From Psychromarinibacter sp048262455 (GTDB taxonomy: Bacteria > Pseudomonadota > Alphaproteobacteria > Rhodobacterales > Rhodobacteraceae): DNA of 64,000 nt. Location: NCBI GenBank assembly GCA_048262455.1, contig JBLXFD010000009.1, forward strand, positions 62,001 to 126,000, in the 5' to 3' direction. The translations under genes and the position numbers were made by a program. Below, in pieces: positions 43,489 to 52,599 of the stretch; within the stretch, counting starts at the first letter, position 1; each line of letters opens with the position of its first letter. The notes beneath the pieces are model-generated. The model did no database searches and was not told where the DNA came from. It worked only from the letters and a program-made list of their open reading frames with translations.

Positions 43489-44214
43489 ATGGGAAAAGTC
43501 GCACTTGTCACCGGTGGCAGCAGGGGGATCGGCGAGGCCATCTCCCGGGCGCTGAAGGGCGAAGGCTACACCGTCGCCGCAACCTACGCCGGCAACGACG
43601 AGAAGGCGAAGGCCTTCTCCGACGCCACAGGGATCCAGACCTTCAAGTGGGACGTTTCCGATTACGACGCCTGCAAGGACGGCATCGCCAAGGTGCAGGA
43701 GGCCTGCGGGCCGGTCGAGGTGCTGGTGAACAACGCCGGCATCACCCGTGACGCCATGTTCCACCGGATGACGCCGCAGCAGTGGAAAGAGGTGATCGAC
43801 ACCAACCTCACCGGCCTGTTCAACATGACCCACTGCGTCTGGAGCGGGATGCGCGAGCGCAAGTACGGGCGGGTGATCAACATCTCGTCGATCAACGGGC
43901 AGAAGGGCCAGGCTGGGCAGGCGAACTATTCCGCCGCCAAGGCGGGCGACATTGGCTTTACCCGTGCCCTGGCGCAGGAAGGCGCGCGGGCCGGGATCAC
44001 GGTCAACGCGATCTGCCCGGGCTATATCGCGACAGAGATGGTCAAGGCGATCGACGAGAAGGTGCTGAACGAGAAGATCATCCCGCAGATCCCCATTGGG
44101 CGGCTGGGGGAACCCGAGGAAATCGCGCGTTGCGTGGTGTTCCTCGCGGCGGAGAATGCCGGGTTCATCACCGGCTCTACGATCTCGGCCAACGGTGCGC
44201 AGTACTTATCGTAG
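43489..44214 (+). CDS. phaB: Acetoacetyl-CoA reductase
   Basis: A 241-residue short-chain dehydrogenase reducing acetoacetyl-CoA to (R)-3-hydroxybutyryl-CoA with NADPH. SDR features: TGGSRGIGEAIS (coenzyme loop), VLVNNAGITRDAMFHRM, catalytic Ser in INISSINGQKG and the YSAAK Tyr-Lys pair; the end GSTISANGAQYLS is typical of PhaB. GAGGAGGAG precedes ATG 43489. A strong terminator follows. No phaC is in the window. Confidence 0.96.
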   Translation: MGKVALVTGGSRGIGEAISRALKGEGYTVAATYAGNDEKAKAFSDATGIQTFKWDVSDYDACKDGIAKVQEACGPVEVLVNNAGITRDAMFHRMTPQQWKEVIDTNLTGLFNMTHCVWSGMRERKYGRVINISSINGQKGQAGQANYSAAKAGDIGFTRALAQEGARAGITVNAICPGYIATEMVKAIDEKVLNEKIIPQIPIGRLGEPEEIARCVVFLAAENAGFITGSTISANGAQYLS

Positions 44215-44236
44215 CGCCCGGCTTATCGACAAAGCG

Positions 44237-44263
44237 AAGGTCGGCAGCAATGCCGGCCTTTTT
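44237..44263 (+). terminator. Rho-independent terminator after phaB
   Basis: AAGGTCGGC / GCCGGCCTT form a 9-bp stem with one T-G pair and a 6-base loop, running into TTTTT. This is a classical terminator. Confidence 0.85.
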
Positions 44264-44301
44264 CTATGGATCAGGCGCCGCGCCCCTGACCTTGCAAGGC
44301 A

Positions 44302-44325
44302 CGCGCCGGCCCGTGGACCGGCGCG
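44302..44325 (-). terminator. Hairpin downstream of the ydcH-type gene
   Basis: CGCGCCGG / CCGGCGCG pair across an 8-base loop, 14 bases beyond the stop of the leftward small gene. No T-run, so termination is tentative. Confidence 0.4.
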
Positions 44326-44338
44326 GCCCAGAGCCTGC

Positions 44339-44506
44339 TCAGGCAGTGGTGAGGCGGTAAATTTCCTCTTTCAGACGAAGCTTCTGTTTCTTGAGTTCGA
44401 TGATCTCCATGTCATCGGTGCCGGGAAGCCGTTGGGCCGTTTCCACTTGAATGGAGAGAGTCTCATGCTTTTTCCGGAGCTGATCCAGGTGCGAACTCAA
44501 GCTCAT
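44339..44506 (-). CDS. YdcH-family (DUF465) small coiled-coil protein
   Basis: A 55-residue protein beginning MSLSSHLDQLRKKHETLS, with a C-terminal KKQKLRLKEEIYRL stretch. The length, the helical heptad pattern and the LKKxKLxLKxEI end match YdcH/DUF465. GGAGG lies 8 bases before the ATG. Function unknown; the family is abundant in alphaproteobacteria. It faces phaB tail to tail. Confidence 0.88.
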   Translation of the reverse strand: MSLSSHLDQLRKKHETLSIQVETAQRLPGTDDMEIIELKKQKLRLKEEIYRLTTA

Positions 44507-44613
44507 AGTCGTCCTCCTTTTCAGTGCTGGTTTTTCCAGTCCACCATAAATTCACGATTCTGTCACGAACCATGCGCCATGGCGGTAAATGAAAAGCTAA
44601 GCCGCCCCGGCCA

Positions 44614-45396
44614 TCATTGCCAATCGACCGGCAGCAAACCGCCGCCGCGCAGCACCTCGGCGATCTCGGCACGGTAGCTGTCGCCGTCGCGCTCGTGCCT
44701 GTCGCCCTCGTGCAGCACCAGCGGCGCCAGCAGCCGCAGGTCGCCGCGCGCACCCTTGCGGGCCCGCAGGATCACCAGTTCCGCCGGCCGCCCGACCCGC
44801 GGCGCAAGCGGCAGCAGGCGCAGGTCGCCCAGCCGCGCATCGCAGCCCGCCAGCAGGTCCGCCAGCCGGTCCGCCCGCTGGATCATCGTCAGCCGCCCGC
44901 CAGGCCGCAGCCGCCGCACCGCGGCGTCGATCCAGCGCGCCAGTGGCAGGTCTTCGGCCAGCGCCGTCTCGCGCCCCGGGTCGGCGGCGGCGCGGCGGGC
45001 CTGCGGCAGGTAGTAGGGCGGGTTGGCGATGACGTGGTCGAAGCTGCGGGCGCGCAGGCACTCGGGTATCCGCGCGATGTCGCCGCCCAGCACCTCCATC
45101 TCCAGCCCGTTGGCGGCGGCGTTGGTACGCGCCAGCGCGGCATAGGCAGGCTGCAGCTCCAGCCCGGTCAGCGACAGCCCGCCAACCCGCGCCCCGAGAC
45201 AGAGCGAGGCCGCGCCCACGCCGCAGCCGAATTCCAGCACCGACTGCCCGGGCACGGCGGGCACAGCGGCGGCCAGCAGCACCGGGTCCACCCCGGCGCG
45301 GTAGCCGCGCATCGGCTGCTCCAGCACAAGCCGCCCGCCGAGGAAGCCGTCGTGCGTGGTCTCGGGGCCGGGTTCAGGCGTTGTGGGGGATGTCAT
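44614..45396 (-). CDS. SAM-dependent methyltransferase, TrmN6 (tRNA1Val A37)-like
   Basis: A 260-residue methyltransferase with the SAM loop VLEFGCGVGAASLCLG and the adenine-N6 motif NPPYY (in HVIANPPYYLPQA), plus LEQPMRGYRAGVDPVLLAAA at the front, which resembles the YfiC/TrmN6 start. It probably methylates N6 of an adenine in tRNA or rRNA. The DUF2007 gene overlaps its start by 23 bases on the same strand. Confidence 0.88.
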   Translation of the reverse strand: MTSPTTPEPGPETTHDGFLGGRLVLEQPMRGYRAGVDPVLLAAAVPAVPGQSVLEFGCGVGAASLCLGARVGGLSLTGLELQPAYAALARTNAAANGLEMEVLGGDIARIPECLRARSFDHVIANPPYYLPQARRAAADPGRETALAEDLPLARWIDAAVRRLRPGGRLTMIQRADRLADLLAGCDARLGDLRLLPLAPRVGRPAELVILRARKGARGDLRLLAPLVLHEGDRHERDGDSYRAEIAEVLRGGGLLPVDWQ

Positions 45397-45589
45397 TGTC
45401 GCGCAGCACCCGTTGCGCGCCGATCAGGTCGTCGTCGCGCACCATCAGGCGGCGCGGCAGGATGCCGATCGATCCTTCCAGCACGCTCATGTGAACATCC
45501 ATCGGGAACGGCTCTATCCCTTCGCCCTCCAGCAGAGCGGTGGCATAGGCGATCAACGTCGGGTCGGTGGTACGCAGAAGCTCTTTCAT
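45374..45589 (-). CDS. DUF2007-domain protein
   Basis: A 71-residue protein: MKELLRTTDPTLIAYATALL at the front and LMVRDDDLIGAQRVL near the end, the pattern of the putative signal-transducing DUF2007 family. ATG 45589 gives the usual length. The gene overlaps the methyltransferase start by 23 bases and diverges from the polyprenyl synthase gene across 52 bases. Confidence 0.88.
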   Translation of the reverse strand: MKELLRTTDPTLIAYATALLEGEGIEPFPMDVHMSVLEGSIGILPRRLMVRDDDLIGAQRVLRDNDIPHNA

Positions 45590-45641
45590 TTCTGCGATAT
45601 GGGGATATGTAGGTCCCGTTGTCGAGAGGCGGGATGCAACG

Positions 45642-46643
45642 ATGGGACTGGACGTGCTGAAAACCAAGCCGCACGAGACGCTGGCAGAGGTGCTGGCCGA
45701 GGATCTGGAGGCGACGAACGCGCTGATCCGCGACCGCATGGCCTCGCGTCACGCCCCCCGCATCCCCGAGGTCACGGCGCACCTGGTAAACGCCGGCGGC
45801 AAGCGGCTGCGCCCGATGCTGACGCTGGCGGCGGCGCGGATGCTGGGCTACGGCGGCCCGCACCACGTGCACCTCGCAGCGACGGTGGAGTTCATCCATA
45901 CCGCCACCCTGCTGCACGACGACGTGGTGGACGAAAGCGGCCAGCGGCGCGGGCGGCCAACGGCGAACCTGCTGTGGGACAACAAGTCCAGCGTGCTGGT
46001 GGGCGACTACCTGTTCGCGCGGTCCTTCCAGCTTATGGTCGAGACCGGCAGCCTGCGGGTGCTGGACATCCTTGCCGACGCCTCGGCCACCATCGCCGAG
46101 GGCGAGGTGCTGCAGCTGAGCGCCGCGCAGGATCTTGGCACGACCGAGGAGATCTACCTGCAGGTGGTCCGCGGCAAGACCGCCGCGCTGTTCGCCGCTG
46201 CCTGCGAGGCCGGGGGCGTGATCGCCGGGGGCACCGAGGCGCAGACCGAGGCGCTGCGCGGCTACGGCGACGCGCTGGGGGTGGCGTTCCAGATTGCCGA
46301 CGACCTGCTGGACTACGGCGGGGACTCGCTGGCCACGGGCAAGAATGTCGGCGACGATTTCCGCGAGCGCAAGCTGACGCTGCCGGTGATCAAGGCGATT
46401 GCGGCCGCCGAGGGCGAGGAGCGGGACTTCTGGCGCCGCACCATCGAGAAGGGCGACCAGCGCGAGGGTGATCTGGATCAGGCGCTGTCGCTGCTGGACC
46501 GGCACGGCGCCATGGCGGCGACGCGGCAGGACGCGCTTGGCTGGTCCGCCCGCGCCCGCGAGGCGCTGGAGGCGCTGCCGCAGGGCGAGCTGCGCGACAT
46601 TCTCCACGACCTTGCGGACTACGTGGTGGAGCGGATCCGCTAA
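45642..46643 (+). CDS. Polyprenyl diphosphate synthase (ubiquinone side chain)
   Basis: A 333-residue trans-prenyltransferase with both Asp-rich motifs: LLHDDVVDESGQRRGRPT (first) and QIADDLLDYGGD (second), and GGKRLRPML for the diphosphate. It extends farnesyl diphosphate to the octaprenyl-decaprenyl range; Q10 is usual in Rhodobacterales, so decaprenyl is likely. The start is ATG 45642 after GAGAGG. It overlaps the convergent ispE by 4 bases; IspE supplies its precursors. Confidence 0.94.
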   Translation: MGLDVLKTKPHETLAEVLAEDLEATNALIRDRMASRHAPRIPEVTAHLVNAGGKRLRPMLTLAAARMLGYGGPHHVHLAATVEFIHTATLLHDDVVDESGQRRGRPTANLLWDNKSSVLVGDYLFARSFQLMVETGSLRVLDILADASATIAEGEVLQLSAAQDLGTTEEIYLQVVRGKTAALFAAACEAGGVIAGGTEAQTEALRGYGDALGVAFQIADDLLDYGGDSLATGKNVGDDFRERKLTLPVIKAIAAAEGEERDFWRRTIEKGDQREGDLDQALSLLDRHGAMAATRQDALGWSARAREALEALPQGELRDILHDLADYVVERIR

Positions 46644-47467
46644 GCGGCGCGGTTCAGCACCGTCGCCTGCACCCACCAACCGGGATGCGCCGCGCGCAGG
46701 GTCTCCTGCGCCGCCTGCGCCGCTGCCGGAGTGTCGTAGAGCCCGAAGCAGGTGGCGCCAGAGCCGGACATCCGCACCAGCCGCGCCGGGGTCTGACGCA
46801 GCGCCGCCAGCACGTCGCCGACCCGCGTGTCCACCGACAGGGCCGCTGGTTCCAGGTCGTTGCGAAGGCGGCTCAGCCAGTCCATCAGCTCGGCAACCTC
46901 GCAAGGGGGCGGCAGGTCCGGCAGCGGCGGGTTGTCGCGGCTTTGCAGCGCCGCGAAGATTGCCGGTGTGGAGAGCGCGAAGCCCGGGTTCACCAGCACC
47001 GCCGGCAGTTCCGGCAGCGTCACCGGGTCCAGCCGCTCGCCGATGCCGCGCATCCGCGTCGGGCGGGCGGCCAGGCACACCGGCACGTCTGCGCCCAGCG
47101 ACAGGCCTTGGTCGGCGGGCAGCGGCCGGCCCGTCATCGCCGACAGCACCCGCAGCGCCGCCGCCGCGTCGGAGGAGTCGCCGCCGATTCCCGCCGCCGC
47201 TGGCAGGTGCTTTTCCAGCTCCAGCGCCGCCCCCGTCACCCCCAGCGCCCGCGCCGCGCGCAGCACGAGGTTGCTGTCGTCCACCGGCACCCCGGCGGCC
47301 ATGGGTCCGGTGACCCGAAGGCTCAGCGACGCGGCCGGCGCCGCGCGCAGGGTTTCGCCGATGTCCGCGAAACAGACGAGGCTGTCCAGCAGGTGATAGC
47401 CATCGGCCCTGCGGCCGGTGACGTGAAGCGCCAGGTTGATTTTCGCCGGCGCGAAGCCGTCAGCCAT
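46640..47467 (-). CDS. ispE: 4-diphosphocytidyl-2-C-methyl-D-erythritol kinase
   Basis: A 275-residue GHMP kinase of the MEP isoprenoid pathway. APAKINLALHVTGRRADGYH is at the N-terminus, and the ATP loop reads LPAAAGIGGDSSDAAAAL, where Asp replaces the third glycine I would expect in GIGGGS. The C-terminal GHMP motif is VRMSGSGATCFGLY. ATG 47467 overlaps the end of the TPR gene by 8 bases, so the two are translationally coupled. Confidence 0.95.
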   Translation of the reverse strand: MADGFAPAKINLALHVTGRRADGYHLLDSLVCFADIGETLRAAPAASLSLRVTGPMAAGVPVDDSNLVLRAARALGVTGAALELEKHLPAAAGIGGDSSDAAAALRVLSAMTGRPLPADQGLSLGADVPVCLAARPTRMRGIGERLDPVTLPELPAVLVNPGFALSTPAIFAALQSRDNPPLPDLPPPCEVAELMDWLSRLRNDLEPAALSVDTRVGDVLAALRQTPARLVRMSGSGATCFGLYDTPAAAQAAQETLRAAHPGWWVQATVLNRAA

Positions 47468-49175
47468 CCGTGTTGGAGAAACGGATCGGCTGTTCGCCCT
47501 CGGCCTCCAGCACCACGTCCAGCCCGACCTCCAGCTTGCGGCGGATGCGCACCGCGTCCTTCTCCTCGGGGTCGAAGGACAGCGCGCGCTTCCACTGGAA
47601 CCGGGCCTCGGTCTGCCGGCCAACCGCCCAGTAGGCATCGCCCAGGTGATCGTTGACCACCGGGTCCACCGCCATCAGTTCCGCCGCGCGCTCCAGGTTG
47701 ACCACGGCATCGCGGTACTGGCCAAGGCGGAACTGCACCCAGCCGAGCGAGTCGATGATGTAGCCGGAGTTCGGCTGCGCCGCGACGGCCTTCTCGATCA
47801 TCGCCAGCGCCTCGTCGTAGTTCTCGCCCTTCTCGACGAAGGAATAGCCGAGGTAGTTCAGCACCTGCGGCTGGTCGGGGTTCAGCTCCAGCGCCTTGCG
47901 GAAATCGGATTCCGCCTGCTCCCAGCGATCCAGACGCTCGTTCGCGATGCCGCGGGCGAAGAACAACAGCCACTGCGGCCGCTGCGGATCGGGGTACAGC
48001 GCGATGGCGGCATCGTAGGCGCGGGCGGCCTCGTCGTAGCGTTCCAGCCCGCGCAGGGTGTCGCCCAGGGTGATGTGCACCGCGGGGTTGTCCGCCTCCA
48101 GCCGCGCCAGCTGTTCCATCACCTCGACCGCGGCCTCGATCTTGCCGGAGCGGCGCAGCGTCTCGGCGCGGCCCAACTCGGCGGCGGCGAAGGAGGGATC
48201 CTCGCGCGGAATGCGGTTGTAGGTCTCGGTCGCCAGTTCGTAGCGTTCCAGGTTTTCCAGCAGCGCGGCCGACAGCAGGATCGCGTCCACGTGGCCGGGG
48301 CGAAGGTATTCCGCCACCCGGCTGTACAGCAGGGTGTAGCCGTCCGCCGTCTCGCCCGACAGCGCGCCGGCCACCACCAGGAACACCTCGGCCGCGCCGT
48401 CGCGGGCGTTGCGCACTGCGGTGAAGGGCAGCGTCTCGCCCGCCACCAGCGCGGCACGCATCGCCTCCAGCTGCGGGTCCAGGTCGTCGCCGAAGCCGAG
48501 GTCGATCAGCTCGATCGCGTCCTCGTTCCGCTCCAGCTGGCTGAGCACCTCGACGTAGGCGGCGATGCCGCGCCGGGTCAGTTGCAGGGGGCCGTCGGTG
48601 TCGCCCGAAAGGATCTCGGCCGCGCCCTCGAAATCGCCCACCGTCGCCAGCGCCAGCGCCTTGTGGTACAGGCCAAACAGCCGCACGCCCTCGTCCTCGG
48701 ACACGGTGTCGAAGGTTTCCAACGCGTCCGACATGCGGCCGGCCCCGATCTGCGCCCAGGCGCGGATCAGCGGGTTGATCGCCTCGCCCACCGACAGGCC
48801 GGCGTCGAGATCGTCCAGCACCTGGTCGAAGTTCTCGCGCTTCAGCGCATCGGCCGCCAGCGCCATGTTGGCGATCTGGCTGCTGACCCCCAGCGAGATC
48901 AGCCGCCGCGCGATGGTGGCGGCCTTGTCGATATCGCCAAGCGCCATGGTCGACATGACCGCGCTTTCCAGAAGCGCCGGGTTCGACGGGTCCTGCACGA
49001 TCGCCCGGCCGTAGTAGTCCGCGGCCGCCTTGAAGTCGCTGAAGAAGGACGCGTGCCGCGCCGCCAGGTAGGCGCCGGCGACGCCTTGGGCGGCGGCGGG
49101 CACGGGGGCGGTCGCCGCAGCGCCGGCAAGGGTCAGCGCAAGGGCCTTGAAGGTAAAGCTAGCCACGGTTTTCAA
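47460..49175 (-). CDS. Exported tetratricopeptide-repeat protein
   Basis: A 571-residue protein with a Sec signal peptide (cleavage near VPAAA/QG) followed almost entirely by TPR-like helical repeats, clearest in the C-terminal half, for example LGYSFVEKGENYDEALAMIE and AVRIRRKLEVGLDV at the tail. It presumably scaffolds an envelope complex, but no partner is evident. It overlaps the ispE start, an unrelated metabolic gene. It diverges from nothing; a hairpin-bounded gap of 125 bases separates it from the ETF-QO gene. Confidence 0.85.
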   Translation of the reverse strand: MKTVASFTFKALALTLAGAAATAPVPAAAQGVAGAYLAARHASFFSDFKAAADYYGRAIVQDPSNPALLESAVMSTMALGDIDKAATIARRLISLGVSSQIANMALAADALKRENFDQVLDDLDAGLSVGEAINPLIRAWAQIGAGRMSDALETFDTVSEDEGVRLFGLYHKALALATVGDFEGAAEILSGDTDGPLQLTRRGIAAYVEVLSQLERNEDAIELIDLGFGDDLDPQLEAMRAALVAGETLPFTAVRNARDGAAEVFLVVAGALSGETADGYTLLYSRVAEYLRPGHVDAILLSAALLENLERYELATETYNRIPREDPSFAAAELGRAETLRRSGKIEAAVEVMEQLARLEADNPAVHITLGDTLRGLERYDEAARAYDAAIALYPDPQRPQWLLFFARGIANERLDRWEQAESDFRKALELNPDQPQVLNYLGYSFVEKGENYDEALAMIEKAVAAQPNSGYIIDSLGWVQFRLGQYRDAVVNLERAAELMAVDPVVNDHLGDAYWAVGRQTEARFQWKRALSFDPEEKDAVRIRRKLEVGLDVVLEAEGEQPIRFSNTDG

Positions 49176-49267
49176 ACCTTTCGATGGGTCCGCGGCAGCG
49201 TAGCTTGACCATAGGCCCCATGCAACGCGCGGGGCGGGATTCCGCCGCTACCCACACGCTAGTGTGA

Positions 49268-49291
49268 CCCCGCCGCCGGAGCGAGGCGGGG
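49268..49291 (-). terminator. CCCCGCC/GGCGGGG hairpin after the ETF-QO gene
   Basis: A 7-bp perfect stem with a 10-base loop begins 9 bases beyond the ETF-QO stop on the minus strand. A member of the recurrent GGCGGGG hairpin set. No T-run. Confidence 0.45.
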
Positions 49292-49300
49292 CCAGGGCAC

Positions 49301-50950
49301 TTACATGTTCGGATAATTCGGCCCGTCGCCCCCCTGCGGCGTGGTCCAGACGATGTTCTGGCTGGGATCCTTGATGTCGCAGGTCTTGCAGTGCACGCAG
49401 TTCTGGAAGTTGATCACGAACTCCGCCTTGCCGTCCTTTTCCACCACCTCGTAGACCCCGGCGGGGCAGTAGCGCTGCGCCGGCTCGGCGTATTCCGGCA
49501 GGTTCACCGCGATCGGGATCGAGGGGTCCTTCAGCTTCAGGTGGCAGGGCTGGCTTTCCTCGTGGTTGGTCATGGCGAAGCTGACGCTGGTCAGCCGGTC
49601 GAAGCTGAGCTTGCCGTCGGGCTTGGGGTAATCGATGGGCTTGAAGTCCTTCGCCTTGCCGGTGCTGGCGGCGTCGGTCTTACCGTGCTTCAGCGTGCCC
49701 AGCAGCGAGCGGCCGAACAGGTTCTGCACCCACATGTCAAAGCCCCCCAACGTCAGCGAGGCCCAGAGCCCGCGGCGCGACCAGAGCGGTTTGACGTTGC
49801 GCACCCGGCGCAGGTCGCGGCCGATCGGCCCCTCGTGCACCTCGGTGTCGTAGGCGGTCAGCTCGTCCCCCGCGCGGCCGGCCTGCAGCGCCGCGTGCGC
49901 CGCCTCGGCCGCGGCCTTGCCGGACAACATCGCGTTGTGGTTGCCCTTGATGCGCGGCACGTTGACCATGCCCGCCGAACATCCCAGCAGCGCGCCGCCG
50001 GGGAAGACCGTTTTCGGCAGAGACTGGTAACCGCCCTCGGAAATCGCGCGCGATCCGTAGGCGACGCGCTTGCCGCCCTCCAGCAGCGGCGCGATGGCCG
50101 GGTGATGCTTGAACCGCTGGAATTCCTGGTAGGGGCGCAGGTAGGGGTTTTCGTAGTTCAGGTGCACCACGAAGCCGATGAACAGCTGGTTGTTCTCGGC
50201 ATGGTACACGAAGGACCCGCCGCCGGCGTTCGAGCCAAGCGGCCAGCCCATGGTGTGGGTGACGGTGCCCTCGCGGTGCTTTGCCGGGTCGATCTCCCAG
50301 ATCTCCTTCAGCCCGATGCCGTATTTCTGCGGCTCGCGCCCCTCGTCCAGCCCGTAGCGGGCGATCACCTGCTTGGACAGCGACCCGCGCACGCCCTCGC
50401 CAAGGAACACGTACTTGCCCAGCAGCTCCATCCCCGGCTCGTAGTTCGGGCCGGGCGTGCCGTCGGCGTTGCGCCCGAATTCGCCCGCGACCACGCCGCG
50501 CACCGCGCCGTCCTCGCCGTAGACCAGTTCAGAGCAGGACATGCCCGGAAAGACCTCGACCCCCAGCGCCTCGGCCTGCTCGGCCAGCCAGCGGCAGACG
50601 TTGCCCATCGAGACGATGTAGTTGCCGTGGTTGCGCATCAGCGGGGGCATCGGCCAGTTGGGGATACGGATCTTCCCCTCCTCGCCCAGCAGCAGGAAGT
50701 TGTCGGCCTTCACCGGCACTTTCAGCGGCGCGCCCTTTTCCTTCCAGTCGGGAATCAGCGCATCCAGCCCGCAGGGGTCCAGCACCGCGCCCGACAGGAT
50801 GTGGGCGCCCACCTCGCTGCCCTTTTCCAGCACCACGACGTTGATCTCGGCGTCCAGCTGCTTCAGCCGGATCGCGGCAGACAGGCCCGCGGGCCCCGCC
50901 CCGACGATCACCACGTCGTATTCCATCGACTCCCGCTCGATCCCGGCCAT
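49301..50950 (-). CDS. Electron-transfer flavoprotein:ubiquinone oxidoreductase
   Basis: A 549-residue inner-membrane-associated FAD and 4Fe-4S enzyme passing electrons from ETF to ubiquinone during fatty and amino acid oxidation. The FAD loop YDVVIVGAGPAGLSAAIRL is at the N-terminus; the cluster ligands are C495 (RYCPAG) and C518, C521, C524 (NCVHCKTC). The core GEGVRGSLSKQVI and YHAENNQLFIGFVVHL match ETF-QO. Start 50950 follows GGGGAGCAGGAC. It diverges from greA across 165 bases. Confidence 0.96.
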   Translation of the reverse strand: MAGIERESMEYDVVIVGAGPAGLSAAIRLKQLDAEINVVVLEKGSEVGAHILSGAVLDPCGLDALIPDWKEKGAPLKVPVKADNFLLLGEEGKIRIPNWPMPPLMRNHGNYIVSMGNVCRWLAEQAEALGVEVFPGMSCSELVYGEDGAVRGVVAGEFGRNADGTPGPNYEPGMELLGKYVFLGEGVRGSLSKQVIARYGLDEGREPQKYGIGLKEIWEIDPAKHREGTVTHTMGWPLGSNAGGGSFVYHAENNQLFIGFVVHLNYENPYLRPYQEFQRFKHHPAIAPLLEGGKRVAYGSRAISEGGYQSLPKTVFPGGALLGCSAGMVNVPRIKGNHNAMLSGKAAAEAAHAALQAGRAGDELTAYDTEVHEGPIGRDLRRVRNVKPLWSRRGLWASLTLGGFDMWVQNLFGRSLLGTLKHGKTDAASTGKAKDFKPIDYPKPDGKLSFDRLTSVSFAMTNHEESQPCHLKLKDPSIPIAVNLPEYAEPAQRYCPAGVYEVVEKDGKAEFVINFQNCVHCKTCDIKDPSQNIVWTTPQGGDGPNYPNM

Positions 50951-51115
50951 GTCCTGCTCCCCTTCCTGATCCGCAACAGAGGTAGACAGCGCGCCGCTGA
51001 GGGTCAATTGTTGCAACGCCCGGCAGTCCGCCCCGGCGGGCGCGGCGCTTGACTTTCGGGCCGCGCGCGCTGAGGTAGACTGCCAACCCCGGAACAGTCG
51101 CGAAAAGCCGAAGCC

Positions 51116-51586
51116 ATGGACAAGATACCCCTGACCCGCGCGGGCTACACCGCATTGAGCGGAGAGCTGAAAACGCTGAAATCCATCGAGCGCCCCGCCG
51201 TCATCCGCTCTATCGCGGAGGCGCGCGAGCACGGGGACCTGTCGGAGAACGCGGAATACCACGCGGCGCGCGAAAAGCAGGGCTTCATCGAGACCCGCAT
51301 CAAGGAGCTGGAGGCGATCATCGGCCGCGCCGATGTCATCGACCCCGGCAAGCTGTCCGGTCCGATCAAGTTCGGCGCCACCGTCAAGCTGGTGGACGAG
51401 GATACCGACGAGGAAAAGATCTACCAGATCGTCGGCGAGCCGGAGGCGGACATCGGCGCCGGCAAGCTGAACCTCGCCTCGCCGCTGGCGCGCGCGCTGA
51501 TCGGCAAGGAGGAAGGCGATTCCATCGAGGTCCGCACGCCCGGCGGCGAAAAGAGCTACGAGGTCTTGAGCGTCGAGTACATCTAG
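51116..51586 (+). CDS. greA: Transcription elongation factor GreA
   Basis: A 156-residue factor that rescues backtracked RNA polymerase by stimulating transcript cleavage. The N-terminal coiled coil holds the tip acidic pair in EHGDLSENAEYHAAREKQG, and the C-terminal FKBP-like domain ends with GGEKSYEVLSVEYI. Length normal. The ATG at 51116 starts MDKIPLTRAGY, a typical GreA front. Confidence 0.97.
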   Translation: MDKIPLTRAGYTALSGELKTLKSIERPAVIRSIAEAREHGDLSENAEYHAAREKQGFIETRIKELEAIIGRADVIDPGKLSGPIKFGATVKLVDEDTDEEKIYQIVGEPEADIGAGKLNLASPLARALIGKEEGDSIEVRTPGGEKSYEVLSVEYI

Positions 51587-51617
51587 CCCGCCCTACGGGG
51601 CCGGCAGCGAGGACCGG

Positions 51618-52595
51618 ATGGCCGAGCGTCACAGCGACAGGTTCCGCGCGCAGCGCGCGGCGGCGGCAGAGATCATCGCCGCGGTGCTTTCGGTCCTGTG
51701 GATCGCGGGCGTGGGCCTGTATTTCCTGTTCGCCGACGATCCGCGCGCCCCCCGCGTGGACACTCCGCGCTTCGTGATGACGCTGCTGGCGATCTTCCTG
51801 CCGGTGGCGATGATCTGGATCGGCGCCGCGGCGGCGCGGGCGGCGCGGCTGATGCGCGAGGAATCGGCGCGGCTGCAGGCGGCGATCGACGCGATCCGGC
51901 AAGGCTACATTGACAGGCAGGCGCCCCCCGGCCCGCGCGGCACGGTGGAGGAAAAGCTGGAGGAAATCGCCCGTGCGCAGCGAAAGACCGAAAGCGCGCT
52001 GGCCACCTTCACCTCGATCCGCCACATGCCCGAACCGCTGGCCCCCCTGGCCCCGCTGCCGCCGCAGGGCGCCGACGACCAAGCCAGCCTCGCCCTCGGC
52101 ACCCCCGCCGAGGCGTTGTCGGAACCGGTGTCCACCGCCGATTTCCTGCGCGCCATCAACTTTCCCGAGAACGGCGAGGACAAGGAAGGCTTCCGCGCCC
52201 TGCGCCGCGCGCTGCACGACCGGCAGACCGCGCAGCTGATCACCGCCGCGCAGGACATCCTGTCGCTGCTGGCGCAGGAAGGCATCTACATGGACGACCT
52301 GAACCCCGACCGCGCCCGCCCCGAGATCTGGCGCCGCTTCGCCCGGGGCGAGCGGGGGCGCGCCATTGCCGCGCTGGGCGGGGTGCGCGACCGGTCGTCG
52401 CTGGCGCTGGTGGCGGGCCGGATGCGCACCGACCCCGCCTTCCGCGACACCGCCCACCACTTCCTGCGCCGCTTCGACGACATGCTGATCGGCTTCGAGC
52501 GCAATGCCAGCGACGCAGAGCTGGCGGAACTGTCGGACACCCGCACCGCCCGCGCCTTCATGCTGCTGGGCCGGGTCGCGGGCAGCTTTGCCTGA
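51618..52595 (+). CDS. Two-helix membrane protein of unknown function
   Basis: A 325-residue protein with two hydrophobic helices near the N-terminus (residues about 18-39 and 52-72), then a predicted coiled coil (RLMREESARLQAAIDAIRQ; TVEEKLEEIARAQRKTESAL), a Pro-rich spacer and a C-terminal helical domain rich in Arg. It looks like a conserved Rhodobacterales protein, but I know no function. It lies between greA and azlC, 31 bases after greA and 4 before azlC. Confidence 0.8.
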   Translation: MAERHSDRFRAQRAAAAEIIAAVLSVLWIAGVGLYFLFADDPRAPRVDTPRFVMTLLAIFLPVAMIWIGAAAARAARLMREESARLQAAIDAIRQGYIDRQAPPGPRGTVEEKLEEIARAQRKTESALATFTSIRHMPEPLAPLAPLPPQGADDQASLALGTPAEALSEPVSTADFLRAINFPENGEDKEGFRALRRALHDRQTAQLITAAQDILSLLAQEGIYMDDLNPDRARPEIWRRFARGERGRAIAALGGVRDRSSLALVAGRMRTDPAFRDTAHHFLRRFDDMLIGFERNASDAELAELSDTRTARAFMLLGRVAGSFA

Positions 52596-52599
52596 CGCC

